From NCBI RefSeq assembly GCF_029581275.1, contig NZ_CP120742.1, forward strand, positions 6,820,501 through 6,884,500: 64,000 nucleotides of DNA, given 5' to 3'. The notes beneath the pieces were generated by a model, which saw only the letters and a program-made list of their open reading frames with translations, searched no databases and was not told the origin of the DNA. The DNA is from Micromonospora sp. WMMD1155 (lineage in GTDB: Bacteria > Actinomycetota > Actinomycetes > Mycobacteriales > Micromonosporaceae). The translations under genes and the position numbers were made by a program. Below, in pieces: positions 45,596-54,231 of this stretch; the first letter of the stretch is position 1; each line of letters opens with the position of its first letter.

Positions 45596-46000
45596 GTGAG
45601 CGACCAACAGGATCTCGGCTGGCTGCTGGACAACTTCGCCGCGCGGGCCAGCGAGGTCAGCCACGCGATCGCCATCTCCAGTGACGGCCTGATGGTGGCC
45701 GCCACCCGCGACCTGCCGCCGGACCGGGCCGACCAGTTGGCCGCGACGGGCAGCGGGCTCGTCAGCCTGCTGCGCGGGGCGGCGGCCTTCTTCGACGCGG
45801 GCGCGGTGATCTCCAACGTCACGCAGCTCGAGGGCGGATTCATGTTCTCGATGGCGTTCAACGACGGTGCCTCCCTGCTGGTGCTCGCCGCACCCGAGTG
45901 CGACGTCGGCAAGGTCTCCTACGAGATGACCGAGCTGGCCAACCGCATCGGCGACGCCCTCACCCCCGCGGCCCGGGCGGCGCTCGCCCGCAGCCGCTGA
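45596..46000 (+). CDS. Roadblock/LC7-domain protein (CvnB-like)
   Basis: This 134-residue protein has the Roadblock/LC7 fold (LGWLLDNFAARASEVSHAIAISSDGLMVAATRDLP, then LEGGFMFSMAFNDGASLLVLA). In conservons this protein is the partner of the sensor and regulates a small GTPase (CvnD) together with a DUF742 protein (CvnC). Neither CvnC nor CvnD is present here; the next gene is an ABC binding protein. The GTG at 45596 has a good ACAGGAG site and lies 16 bases after the sensor stop, so the two are cotranscribed. Confidence 0.88.
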   Translation: MSDQQDLGWLLDNFAARASEVSHAIAISSDGLMVAATRDLPPDRADQLAATGSGLVSLLRGAAAFFDAGAVISNVTQLEGGFMFSMAFNDGASLLVLAAPECDVGKVSYEMTELANRIGDALTPAARAALARSR

Positions 46001-46050
46001 CAATCCGGCGCCCCCACGCCGGAGACCCCTCCCTTCCTCTGGAGAAAGAC

Positions 46051-47244
46051 ATGCCTCTCACCAACCCTCGGCGCAGCCGTGCCCTCACCGCCGCACTGCT
46101 CGCGGTCGTCCTGACCGCCGGCGCGGCCTGCGGTGACGACGCACCGGGCACGAGTGCCGGCGGCTCGATAAAGATCGGCCTGCTCGCGTCCCTGTCCGGG
46201 ACGTACCAGGCCGTCGGTACGGAGATCCGCGACGGTTTCCAGCTCTACCTCGAAACCCACGACGGCAAGCTCGGCGGCCGACAGGTCGACCTGGTCGTCG
46301 CGGACGAGGGCAACGGCGCCCAGACCGCCGTCCCGGCGGCCACCAAGCTCCTCAAGCAGGACCGGGTGTCCGTGCTCACCGGCATCGTCGGCGGCGGTTC
46401 GGTCGCCGGAGTCGTCCCACTGCTCGAGGAGACCAAGGTGCCTCTCGTCGGCTCCAACGGGCGACCGGAACTCAAGGACGTCTCCCGCGTCTGGCACACC
46501 TCGTACCTGTCCGACGAGCCCGGGGCGGCGATCGCCCAGCACGTCCGGGACAACGTCAAGGGCTCGGTGTACGCGATCGGCCCGGACTACCAGGGCGGTT
46601 GGGACGAACTGCGCGGGTTCACCGACGCGTTCGGGAAGATCGGCGGCAAGCTCGCCAACGCCGACGGTAAGACGACCTTCACCCCGTTCCCGGCCACCAC
46701 CAACTTCACCCCGTACTTCGCCCGCATCAAGGCGTCCGGGGCGTCGGCCGTCTTCACGTTCTACGCCGGCAGCGCCGCCGTCGACTTCGTCAAGCAGTAC
46801 GCGCAGTCCGAGATCAAGGACATCCCGCTGTACGCCGCCGGATTCCTCACCGAGGGCGGTGTGCTCAACGCGCAGGGCGACGCGGCCCGGGGCATCTACT
46901 CGGTGCTCAACTACTCGCCCGACCTCGACAACGCCGAGAACCGCGCCTTCGTGGCGGCGTGGAAGGCCAAGCACGACGGTTCGCCGACGACCTACGCCCT
47001 CGCCTCGTACGACGCGGCTGCGGTGCTGGACCGGGCGATCGGCGCCGCCGGGGACGACCCGACCCCGGAGGCGATCAACACGGCCATCGGCGAACTCGGC
47101 CAGATCGCCAGCCCGCGCGGCACCTGGCAGTTCTCCACCAGCACCCACTCGCCGGTGCAGAAGTGGTACCTGCGGCAGGTCCGTCAGGACGGGCGGGCGC
47201 TGTCCAACACCGTCGTGGGTGACCTCGCGACCGTCGGCCGGTGA
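46051..47244 (+). CDS. HAAT-family ABC transporter substrate-binding lipoprotein
   Basis: This 397-residue branched-chain-amino-acid/amide type receptor has a signal peptide with lipobox TAGAACGDD. The mature part follows the LivJ/UrtA pattern: IKIGLLASLSGTYQAVG, the Leu/Ile/Val-binding loop (LTGIVGGGSVAGVVPLLEE), YAIGPDYQGGWDE and late FVAAWKAKHDGSPTTYALASYDAA. The ligand could be an amino acid, amide, aromatic acid or urea. GGAG precedes the ATG. It begins a fully overlapping five-gene transporter operon and lies 50 bases after the Roadblock gene, linking import to the upstream sensor. Confidence 0.9.
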   Translation: MPLTNPRRSRALTAALLAVVLTAGAACGDDAPGTSAGGSIKIGLLASLSGTYQAVGTEIRDGFQLYLETHDGKLGGRQVDLVVADEGNGAQTAVPAATKLLKQDRVSVLTGIVGGGSVAGVVPLLEETKVPLVGSNGRPELKDVSRVWHTSYLSDEPGAAIAQHVRDNVKGSVYAIGPDYQGGWDELRGFTDAFGKIGGKLANADGKTTFTPFPATTNFTPYFARIKASGASAVFTFYAGSAAVDFVKQYAQSEIKDIPLYAAGFLTEGGVLNAQGDAARGIYSVLNYSPDLDNAENRAFVAAWKAKHDGSPTTYALASYDAAAVLDRAIGAAGDDPTPEAINTAIGELGQIASPRGTWQFSTSTHSPVQKWYLRQVRQDGRALSNTVVGDLATVGR

Positions 47245-48137
47245 TGGCGGTGGCGGCCGGCACGAACCGGATCGACCCGTACCTGATCCCGGCGCTGGAC
47301 GGAGTCGCCTACGGGCTGCTCGTGTTCGTCGCCGCGTCCGGCCTGGTCTTCTGCTTCGGCGTCGCCAACATCCTCAACCTGGCGCACGGCATGCTCTACG
47401 CGATCGGCGGTTACACCGCCGCGGCGCTGCTCGACGGCGGTTGGGCGAGTCTGGCGTTGGCGCTGGGGGTCGGCGTGCTGGCCGCCGCCGCGGCGGGGGT
47501 GCTCCTCGCCGGCCTGCTCACACCGGTCGCCACCGGTAACCACCTGGGTCAGGCGCTGCTGACGTTCGGCGTGGCGTTGGCCGGCGGCAGCCTGCTCGTC
47601 GCCGGTTTCGGTCCCGACGACCCACAGGTCCAGGTGCCCGCCGCCCTGGAGGGCTCGGTGGTGGTCGCCGGTCACCGCTATGCCGCGTACCGGCTGGTCT
47701 TCATCGTCGTCGCGGCGGTGATCGCCGTCGCGCTCTACCTGATGGTGCGACGGACCAGGGCCGGGATGCTGGTCCGCGCGGCCGTCGACGACGCGGAGAT
47801 GGTCGCCTGCCTGGGGGTGAGCCCGGCGCGGATCCGCGCCGGTGTGCTCGCCGCCGCGGGCGCGCTGGCCGGCGCGGCCGGGGTCCTGGGCGCGCCCATC
47901 ATCGGCCCCGGCACGGACACCGCCGACACCGTGCTGCTGTTGTCATTGGTCGTCGTCGTCCTCGGTGGTCTCGGGTCGATGGGGGGCACCCTGCTGGCCG
48001 CGCTCGCGATCGGCGAGATCCAGACCCTGGGGGTGGCGCTGCTGCCGTCCGCCGCGCCGTTCCTGCTGTTCGCCGCCATGGCCGCGGTGCTGGCCGTGCG
48101 CGCGCGTGGCCTGGCCGGCAGGTGGAGGACGACGTGA
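47241..48137 (+). CDS. HAAT-family ABC permease (LivH-like)
   Basis: This 298-residue membrane protein has about eight hydrophobic helices and the family pattern GLVFCFGVANILNLAHGMLYAIGGY near the N terminus. MLVRAAVDDAEMVACLGVSPARI follows as the cytoplasmic EAA-like loop, then VVLGGLGSMGGTLLAALAIG. It forms the translocation pore with the LivM-like permease. The GTG start at 47241 overlaps the binding-protein stop (GTGA), with an in-frame ATG one codon later. Confidence 0.9.
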   Translation: MMAVAAGTNRIDPYLIPALDGVAYGLLVFVAASGLVFCFGVANILNLAHGMLYAIGGYTAAALLDGGWASLALALGVGVLAAAAAGVLLAGLLTPVATGNHLGQALLTFGVALAGGSLLVAGFGPDDPQVQVPAALEGSVVVAGHRYAAYRLVFIVVAAVIAVALYLMVRRTRAGMLVRAAVDDAEMVACLGVSPARIRAGVLAAAGALAGAAGVLGAPIIGPGTDTADTVLLLSLVVVVLGGLGSMGGTLLAALAIGEIQTLGVALLPSAAPFLLFAAMAAVLAVRARGLAGRWRTT

Positions 48138-49141
48138 GGCACGAGGTCATCCGGCGGGCCCGAGGCGCCATCGCGGCACTCGTCCTGGCCGGTCTGGTCG
48201 TGGCGCCCTGGGTGGTCGACGACTACACCACGGCGATCCTGGCCCGGACGCTGGCGCTGGCCCTGGTGGGGGTGAGCGTCGCCCTGCTCACCGGTGTCGC
48301 GGGCCTGCCGACCCTCGGCCAGACCGCGCCGTACGCGGCCGGCGCCTACGCGTGCGCCGTGGTCGGCAGCCACGTCTCCGACGTCGGCGTCGTGCAGCTC
48401 GCCGTCGCGGCGGGCGCCGGGGCGGTGCTGGCCGCGCTCACCGTTCCGCTCGTCGTGCACGCCCGGGGGGTGGTCGTCCTGATGATCACCCTGGCGATCG
48501 GTGAACTCGCCGTCGTCGTCCTCGGTCGGTGGCGGTCGGTGACCGGTGGCACGGACGGGTTGGCGGGCATCGCCGCGGTCCGCCCGTTCTGGGGGCTCCC
48601 GGTGCTCGCCGACGACCGGGCCCGCTACCTGTACGCCCTGGTCGTCACGGCCACGCTGGTCGGCGTGGTGCTGGTGCTGCTGCGTACCCGGGCCGGGCTG
48701 TTGCTGCGGGCGGGCCGTGACGACGAGGCGCGGCTGCGGGCCAGCGGGCACCGGGTGCCGCTACACCTGTCCGGCGCGCACGTCGCCGCCGGGGCGATCG
48801 CCGGTGCCGCCGGCTCCCTCCTGGTCGTCGCACAGCAGTACATCTCCCCCGCCGACTTCGGGTTCGACACGTCCGCGCTGCTGCTGCTCGGTGTCGTCAT
48901 CGGTGGCACCGCCTCGGTGGGCGGGGCCCTGGTCGGCGCGGCGCTGGTCATCGCGGCCCGGGACTGGCTGTTCGGGCTGCTGCCCGGCCACGCGCCGCTG
49001 GTGCTGGGCCTGCTGTTCGTGGCGACCGTCTACCTGCTGCCCACCGGCGCCCACCGGGCCCGGCTCCGGCTGCGCCCGCCGGGGGCCCCGGCACACCGGC
49101 CCGCCGCCCAGCAGGCCGCCGTCCCGGAGCTGCACCGATGA
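48134..49141 (+). CDS. HAAT-family ABC permease (LivM-like)
   Basis: This is the second permease subunit, with about nine hydrophobic segments. TLGQTAPYAAGAYACAVV replaces the usual LSLGHAAFFGIGAY motif. GRDDEARLRASGHRVPLHLSGAHVAAGAIAGAAGSLLV is the EAA-like region (read in two parts), followed by LLGVVIGGTASVGGALVGAALVI. The GTG at 48134 overlaps the previous stop; a GTG four codons upstream (48122) is also possible. Its stop overlaps the ATG of the first ATPase. Confidence 0.88.
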   Translation: MRHEVIRRARGAIAALVLAGLVVAPWVVDDYTTAILARTLALALVGVSVALLTGVAGLPTLGQTAPYAAGAYACAVVGSHVSDVGVVQLAVAAGAGAVLAALTVPLVVHARGVVVLMITLAIGELAVVVLGRWRSVTGGTDGLAGIAAVRPFWGLPVLADDRARYLYALVVTATLVGVVLVLLRTRAGLLLRAGRDDEARLRASGHRVPLHLSGAHVAAGAIAGAAGSLLVVAQQYISPADFGFDTSALLLLGVVIGGTASVGGALVGAALVIAARDWLFGLLPGHAPLVLGLLFVATVYLLPTGAHRARLRLRPPGAPAHRPAAQQAAVPELHR

Positions 49142-49881
49142 CCGGCCTACTCGACGCGCGGGGTGTCACCGTGCGGTACGGCTCGCTCGCCGCGCTCGAC
49201 GGCGTCGACCTGTGTGTCCACGACGGCCAGCGGCACGCGTTGATCGGCCCGAACGGGGCCGGCAAGACGACCCTGCTCAACGTGATCGGCGGGTCCACGA
49301 GACCGCAGCGCGGCACGGTGAGCTTCGACGGACGCGACGTCGGTCGACTCGGGCCGGCGGCTCGCGCCCGGCGGGGCATCAACCGCATCCACCAACGTCC
49401 CGCTGTCTTCCCGACGCTCACCGCCACGGAGAACGTCGTGGTCGCGGCGCTGCCACGGGTCGTCCCACGGCGCAGCCGGTGGCCGGGCGGACGTCGCCGC
49501 GTCGCGCAGCACCGGGCGGGCACGCTGCTGGACCAGATGGGCCTCGCCGACGTCGCGGCGGTGCCCGCCGGGCACCTCGCACACGGACAACGACGCCAGT
49601 TGGAGATCGCGATGGCCCTTGCCGGTCGCCCCCGCCTGCTGCTCCTCGACGAACCGGCGGCCGGGCTGTCCGCCATCGAGGTCGGCCGCCTGACCGAGGT
49701 GCTGCGGGCGCTGCCCAGAGCGGTCGCCGTGCTCCTGGTCGAGCATCGACTGGACCTGGTGTACGCCCTCTCCGACACGGTCACCGTGCTGCGCGACGGT
49801 CGGACCCTGGCCGCGGGCACGCCGGACGAGATCCGTACCTCGCCGCTGGTGCGGCAGGCCTACGCCGACGGGGTGGCCTGA
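49138..49881 (+). CDS. HAAT-family ABC ATPase (LivG-like)
   Basis: This 247-residue ATPase has Walker A GPNGAGKTTLL, the Q-loop region NRIHQRPAVFPTLTATENV typical of LivG, signature motif HGQRRQLE and Walker B LLLLDEPAAGLS, with the switch histidine in LLVEHRLDLV. In LivG proteins the signature usually reads SYGQQR; here it is AHGQRR. It forms a heterodimer with the LivF-like ATPase at 49881, overlapping it by one base (TGATG). Confidence 0.9.
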   Translation: MTGLLDARGVTVRYGSLAALDGVDLCVHDGQRHALIGPNGAGKTTLLNVIGGSTRPQRGTVSFDGRDVGRLGPAARARRGINRIHQRPAVFPTLTATENVVVAALPRVVPRRSRWPGGRRRVAQHRAGTLLDQMGLADVAAVPAGHLAHGQRRQLEIAMALAGRPRLLLLDEPAAGLSAIEVGRLTEVLRALPRAVAVLLVEHRLDLVYALSDTVTVLRDGRTLAAGTPDEIRTSPLVRQAYADGVA

Positions 49882-50678
49882 TGTTGTCAGTGGATCGCCT
49901 GTGCGCCGGCTACGCCGGAGGGACCGTGCTGCACGAGGTCAGCCTGCGGGTGCGCCCCGGCAGCATCCAGGCCGTGGTGGGTCGCAACGGGGCGGGCAAG
50001 AGCACACTGGTCCACACGATCGCCGGCCTGGTGCGCGCCTCCAGTGGTCGCATCGAGGTCGGCGGGGTGCACGTCGCCGGCCGGCAACCGCACCGCATCG
50101 CCCAGTCCGGCGTCGGTCTCGTCCCGCAGGGCCGACGGGTCTTCTCCCGACTGACAGTGGCCGAGCACCTGCACCTGGCGGCCGCGCCGTGGCGGGCTCC
50201 CCGCTCCGGCGGCGAGGGTTGGACGGTGGCCCGGACCCTCGACCTGCTGCCGAGGTTGGCGGCGCGGCTGCGACACCGCGGCTGCGAACTGTCCGGCGGT
50301 GAGCAACAGATGCTCGCGATCGCCCGGGCGCTTCTCGGCCAACCACGGGTCCTCCTGCTCGACGAACCGTGTGAGGGCCTGTCGCCCGAGCTGGCGGCGC
50401 GGGTCCGTGAACTCGTCAACGGGCTCGCCGCCGACGGCTTGACCGTGCTGCTGGTGGAACAGCAGCTGCACCATGCGATCGAGATCGCGGACCGGATCGC
50501 GGTGCTGGAGTACGGCCGGGTGGTCTACGACCGACCGACCGCCGAGGCCCGCGTCGACCCGGCCCCGCTTGCGGCGATGGTGAGCGTCGCCGCCGCCCCG
50601 ATGCCGCCGCCACCGAACCGATCGGCCCCTCGGCTCTGGGCCGACACCCCCACGTCACCCGACCCCTCGGAGAGGTAG
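49881..50678 (+). CDS. HAAT-family ABC ATPase (LivF-like)
   Basis: This 265-residue ATPase has Walker A GRNGAGKSTLVHTIAGL, VGLVPQGRRVFSRLTVAEHL (the LivF-specific RRVF segment), signature motif LSGGEQQMLAIARAL and Walker B VLLLDEPCEGLSPEL. A proline-rich C-terminal extension of about 30 residues is not part of the core. It completes the importer operon; the methyltransferase gene begins seven bases later and is probably cotranscribed. Confidence 0.9.
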   Translation: MLSVDRLCAGYAGGTVLHEVSLRVRPGSIQAVVGRNGAGKSTLVHTIAGLVRASSGRIEVGGVHVAGRQPHRIAQSGVGLVPQGRRVFSRLTVAEHLHLAAAPWRAPRSGGEGWTVARTLDLLPRLAARLRHRGCELSGGEQQMLAIARALLGQPRVLLLDEPCEGLSPELAARVRELVNGLAADGLTVLLVEQQLHHAIEIADRIAVLEYGRVVYDRPTAEARVDPAPLAAMVSVAAAPMPPPPNRSAPRLWADTPTSPDPSER

Positions 50679-50684
50679 ACACCG

Positions 50685-51488
50685 ATGGCAACCGCAACGA
50701 GCGACGGCACGTACACGTTCGACAACGGCCAACCGGACGCCGTTCCCCAGATGCACGCGCTGGAGTCCTTCCTGGACCCGATCACGACACGCCGTCTGGC
50801 CCGACCGGTGCTACGGCCGGGCACGACCTGCTGGGAGGTCGGCGCGGGCGGCGGCTCGATGGCCCGGCGGATCGCCCGCGCGATCGGCGACGACGGTTCC
50901 GTGCTCGCCACCGACATCGATCCCACCCATCTGGTGGCCGAGGGCAACCTGCACGTACGCCGACACGACGTCCGGACCGATCCGCCACCCGGGGACGCGT
51001 TCGACCTGATCCACGCCCGGCTGGTGCTGCTGCACCTCCCCGAGCGACGGCGGGTCCTGCGTACGCTCACCGACGCCCTGGCTCCCGGCGGGTGGCTGGT
51101 GGTCGAGGAGTTCGACTGCACCCAGCCGCTGCGCGTGCTGACCGCGCCGTCCGACGACGCCGCGAAGCTCTTCGCGCAGGTGATGGACGCCATGATGGGC
51201 GTCCTGGAGGACCACGGCGCCGACCTGGGCTGGGCGCAGGACGTGCACACCGAGATGGCCCTCGCCGGCCTCACCGAGCTGGACACGATCACCCACTCGC
51301 AGAGCTGGGCAGGCGGCTCGACCGGCACGTCGCTCTACGAGACGAACTCCCGGCAGTTGGAGCCGGACCTGCTCGCCGCCGGGTTGTCGCCGACGCAACT
51401 GAACGCGTTCCGGCGGTTGGTCCGTGATCCCGGGTTCGCCGTCATGTCGTACCACTTCGTCTCCACGCGGGGCCGTCTGCCGGTCTGA
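50685..51488 (+). CDS. class I SAM-dependent methyltransferase
   Basis: This 267-residue Rossmann-fold methyltransferase has motif I TCWEVGAGGGSMARRIA, the acidic motif II VLATDIDP, motif post-I HDVRTDPPPGDAFDLIHARLVLLHL and motif IV/V LAPGGWLVVEEFD. The N-terminal DNGQPDAVPQMHALESFLDP resembles methyltransferases found in natural-product clusters. The acceptor is unknown. It follows the ABC ATPase by seven bases, and GGAG lies within the preceding gene's end, so it may modify the imported compound. A strong terminator follows. Confidence 0.85.
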   Translation: MATATSDGTYTFDNGQPDAVPQMHALESFLDPITTRRLARPVLRPGTTCWEVGAGGGSMARRIARAIGDDGSVLATDIDPTHLVAEGNLHVRRHDVRTDPPPGDAFDLIHARLVLLHLPERRRVLRTLTDALAPGGWLVVEEFDCTQPLRVLTAPSDDAAKLFAQVMDAMMGVLEDHGADLGWAQDVHTEMALAGLTELDTITHSQSWAGGSTGTSLYETNSRQLEPDLLAAGLSPTQLNAFRRLVRDPGFAVMSYHFVSTRGRLPV

Positions 51489-51593
51489 CCGGCAGGTGGA
51501 CCACCGCGCGGAGAGCGCGGTCACACCGTCCGTAGCTTCCCGCCGCAGCACGCCCCCCGCTGGGCCGGACAGCCCTACGGAGGCGTCGACCGC

Positions 51594-51627
51594 ACCGGCC
51601 GGGCTCCTTCCGAGGAGCCCGGCCGGT
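51594..51627. terminator. 15-bp terminator hairpin ending the importer operon
   Basis: Bases 51594-51608 (ACCGGCCGGGCTCCT) pair exactly with 51613-51627 around the four-base loop TCCG, about 105 bases after the methyltransferase stop. Confidence 0.85.
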
Positions 51628-51747
51628 CTGTGCGCGGGCACGTCGGGGAGGTTCTGGCCGGCGGCACGTACCGAACCACCTCGGCTGGATGAACAGTGAC
51701 CGCCGCGCGATGGCGTCGCCGCGCGGACCGAGCTGATAGCAGTCGAA

Positions 51748-51864
51748 CTAGGCCCACCCGTCGTAGGTGACCCAGTCGAGAACTCTGATGACCCGCACGG
51801 TGATGGGCTCTCTGAACTGGACGCTGGCAGTTCGGTCCAGCCGCAGCAAGTCGCCCGTCTTCAT
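51748..51864 (-). pseudogene. 3'-truncated small gene of the MKxGDLL family (copy 2)
   Basis: The minus-strand frame encodes 38 residues, MKTGDLLRLDRTASVQF through VRVIRVLDWVTYDGWA, then TAG. The first 101 bp align without gaps to 5427-5527 (about 70% identical). This copy carries four residues more (DGWA) before stopping, where I recall family members continuing (GWxWLDGY...). The ATG overlaps the stop of the gene upstream (ATGA), exactly as in copy 1. It is called a remnant because of its length, but a functional short form cannot be excluded. Confidence 0.5.
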
Positions 51865-52031
51865 GCCGGCTTCCGGGCACGCCACAGCTTCAGTGTCAGT
51901 TCGGCGGCCCTGAGCCTCGGACAACTGTCAGGCCGGCAGCGCGGGCATGTGGCGCGATTGTGAAGATCGACAACGAACCCAGCCATGATCACTGGGAACG
52001 GGGGCTCTGGTCGAGGCTCCTCAAGCATCAT
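51861..52031 (-). CDS. small cysteine-containing hypothetical protein
   Basis: This is a short frame of up to about 56 residues ending HNRATCPRCRPDSCPRLRAAE and a basic tail. The CPRC..C spacing suggests zinc binding. It is coupled by ATGA to the truncated MKxGDLL gene and runs divergently from the HutC-type GntR gene. The start is uncertain: ATGs at 52031, 52028 and 51986 are in frame, and AGGACGG lies ahead of the first. It may itself be a remnant. No function can be assigned. Confidence 0.4.
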   Translation of the reverse strand: MMLEEPRPEPPFPVIMAGFVVDLHNRATCPRCRPDSCPRLRAAELTLKLWRARKPA

Positions 52032-52181
52032 GCCGGCCGTCCTGCAGGTAACGGCAATCGAGCACAGCCGCACAGTGGCATCGCACGGGACCTCCTGGTC
52101 GCGGGGAGACCGGTACGGGCACCTACCCCTAGATCACTCGCCGTGGCGGTCTCACTGCGACGGTAGACCCTGTCCATGCAG

Positions 52182-52195
52182 CCTGTCTATACAGG
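52182..52195. promoter_or_regulatory. HutC-type GntR operator
   Basis: CCTGTCTATACAGG contains GT-C-TA-T-AC, the GTnTAnAC core recognised by HutC-subfamily GntR proteins, inside CCTGT/ACAGG arms. It lies 52 bases before the GntR start and between it and the divergent small genes, so it may control both. Confidence 0.6.
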
Positions 52196-52246
52196 TTGCG
52201 GCCGTGTCGCGGCACGCAACAAGGTCGCCAGACGATCGGGAGTACG

Positions 52247-53032
52247 GTGACGAGCGTGCCTACCCCGCGCCAGCAGCCCCGTCGATATCGACAGGTAGCC
52301 GACGAGCTACGCCGTCGCATCGAGGCGGGCACAACCCCACCCGGCGCGCTGCTGCCCAGCGAGTCAACGTTGATGGCTGAGTTCTCGGTTGCCCGTGGAA
52401 CCGTTCGGGAAGCTCTGGCGTTGCTGCGGTCCGAGGGCCTGGTGCTGACAGAGGTAGGACGAGGGACCTACGCGCGTCCGATCGTTCCCGTGCGCCGAGT
52501 GGCCTCCGACCGATACCGCAAGGAGTTGGAGCAGGTCCGAAGCGGCGAGCTGGGCACGTCGTTCACGGTTGATCAGCAGGTGGACTGGTCGGCCTACAGC
52601 TTGGACAAGGAATTCCGAGAGGTACCTGCCACTGCGGCGATAGCGGACCTCTTCGGCGTGGAGCCGGGGACCATGCTGCTCGAACGTCACTTCCTGTTCC
52701 GCACCCACGGAGTTCCGCAGCAGATGTCCGTCTCACGCATGCCGCTGGAACTGGTAGCTGGCACTCCGATAGCCGTCCCGGAGAACGAGCCGTGGCCCGG
52801 CGGCAATACGGCACAGCTCCACAGCCTCGGGCACACCGTCACCAGCATTCGTGAACGTCCCACCTGGAGGATGCCGACCCAGGAAGAGACCGAGGCGCTC
52901 CGCATCCCTGGTGGAGTTTCCGTCGTCGTCATCACCAGACAGACTTACGTCCACGACTGGGTGGCCGAGGTGGCGCACATCGTGATGCGGGCTGACCGAG
53001 TTGAGCTGGACTACCTGATCCACCTCGATTAG
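52247..53032 (+). CDS. GntR-family regulator, HutC/UTRA type
   Basis: This 261-residue regulator has an N-terminal winged helix (YRQVADELRRRIEAGTTPPGALLPSE is read in parts, then FSVARGTVREALALLRSEGLV) and a C-terminal UTRA effector domain (about 100-255; GVEPGTMLLERHFLF, HTVTSIRERPTWRMPT, VVVITRQTYVH). It has a lower GC feel than its neighbours. HutC-type proteins near small cysteine-rich genes are common in actinobacterial integrative elements, where they act as transfer or maintenance repressors (KorSA-like). This is inference. The GTG at 52247 follows GGAG by about five bases. Confidence 0.85.
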   Translation: MTSVPTPRQQPRRYRQVADELRRRIEAGTTPPGALLPSESTLMAEFSVARGTVREALALLRSEGLVLTEVGRGTYARPIVPVRRVASDRYRKELEQVRSGELGTSFTVDQQVDWSAYSLDKEFREVPATAAIADLFGVEPGTMLLERHFLFRTHGVPQQMSVSRMPLELVAGTPIAVPENEPWPGGNTAQLHSLGHTVTSIRERPTWRMPTQEETEALRIPGGVSVVVITRQTYVHDWVAEVAHIVMRADRVELDYLIHLD

Positions 53033-53093
53033 CCACCGGTGAGCCGGGCACGGAGTCGGACAGCTTCAGCCTCGTCCCTGTCAGACTGCTCAG

Positions 53094-53558
53094 GTGATCG
53101 TCAGACTCGCGGAGGAGCAAGACTTCAACGGCTTCCTCGGCTTGGCGGCCCAGGTCGAGTGCTGGTTCGGCCCGATCGTCGAGGATGTCGGCTTTCATGA
53201 TGCTGTACGCAAACACACTCGTCGGTCCACAGCAATCGTTGCCACTTCCGCGGAGCCCGACCTGCTGGGCGGGCTGTTGTTCGCGGCGAAGGCCCCGACC
53301 TATCACGTTCACTGGCTTGTCGTGTCCGAGGGCTCGCGGGGGAAGGGCGTCGGTCGTGCGCTGATGGCAGAAGCCATGCGCAGGTTCGTGCGGGGCCCCG
53401 GGACCGTGCAGGTGGTCAGCTTTGGCGCCGATCACCCGGGCGCTCGCGCCAGCGGTGCGCGTGTCTTCTACGAACGCCTTGGTTTCGTTCCTGCCGAGAC
53501 CGTCGGGTCCGGCCCGGAAGGGGGTTCCCGGCAGGTCTTTCGCCTGGCCGTCACCTGA
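53094..53558 (+). CDS. GNAT-family N-acetyltransferase
   Basis: This 154-residue GNAT protein starts at a GTG directly before the first strand (IVRLAEEQDFNGFLGLAAQ). Motif A is WLVVSEGSRGKGVGRALMAEA, with the Q/RxxGxG/A acetyl-CoA loop as SRGKGVGRAL, and motif B is GARVFYERLGF. The acceptor is unknown. It lies 61 bases after the GntR gene on the same strand and may share its transcript. Confidence 0.82.
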   Translation: MIVRLAEEQDFNGFLGLAAQVECWFGPIVEDVGFHDAVRKHTRRSTAIVATSAEPDLLGGLLFAAKAPTYHVHWLVVSEGSRGKGVGRALMAEAMRRFVRGPGTVQVVSFGADHPGARASGARVFYERLGFVPAETVGSGPEGGSRQVFRLAVT

Positions 53559-53619
53559 TTCACACGACGGTGGCCCGCTCGCCCCGTTCTTCCCCGCGGG
53601 CCAGGTGGATACCGGGAGG

Positions 53620-54231
53620 TCACTTCGAGACGTGGAAGCGCAGGTGGGTGACGTGTGGTGATTCGATCACGGCGGTTCGTTGGAGTTCGATGTGGTCGGT
53701 GCCGAGGTGGTCGAACGGGCGGGTGCCGATGCCGAGAAACACCGGGACGAGTTGAACGCGGATCTCGTCCACCAGCCCGGCCTTGACGAACTGTCGCACG
53801 GTAGTGGGCCCGCCCATGATCAGGACGTTGCGGTCGCCCGCTGCCTGACGAGCCTGGCGCAGCGCGCTGTGCAGGCCGTCGTCGACGAACGTGAAGACGT
53901 CGCTCTTCATCGTCAACGGCTCGCGCACCTCATGGGTCACCACGAAGCAGGGCACTGGGAAGGGGGTGTCCTCCCACAGGTCCACGCCGACGTCGAACGT
54001 CCGCTTGCCGAGCACCACGGCGCCCGTCGTCGCGTGGATCTCTCGCGCCTGGGCGGCGTCGACGCCCGTCGGGGTGACCCCGTCGGCCGCCACGGCGCGG
54101 TCGTCGTCGGCGCGGAACAGCCACTCGTGCAACCGCTCGCCGCCCACGCCCATCGGCTGTTCTTCGGAGACGTCGGGTCCGGCGGCGAAGCCGTCCAGCG
54201 ACACGCTCATGCTCACCACGACGCGGCCCAT
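53620..54231 (-). CDS. dihydrofolate-reductase-family protein (RibD C-terminal-like)
   Basis: This 203-residue protein has the reductase fold of the RibD C-terminal domain: VVVSMSVSLDGFAAG at the N terminus, GAVVLGKRTFDVG in the middle, NVLIMGGPTTVRQFVKAGLVDEI with the glycine-rich NADPH loop, and LVPVFLGIG. Members are often annotated as dihydrofolate reductase or deaminase-reductase but mostly have unknown substrates. It stands alone on the minus strand and is convergent with the GNAT gene. Confidence 0.85.
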   Translation of the reverse strand: MGRVVVSMSVSLDGFAAGPDVSEEQPMGVGGERLHEWLFRADDDRAVAADGVTPTGVDAAQAREIHATTGAVVLGKRTFDVGVDLWEDTPFPVPCFVVTHEVREPLTMKSDVFTFVDDGLHSALRQARQAAGDRNVLIMGGPTTVRQFVKAGLVDEIRVQLVPVFLGIGTRPFDHLGTDHIELQRTAVIESPHVTHLRFHVSK

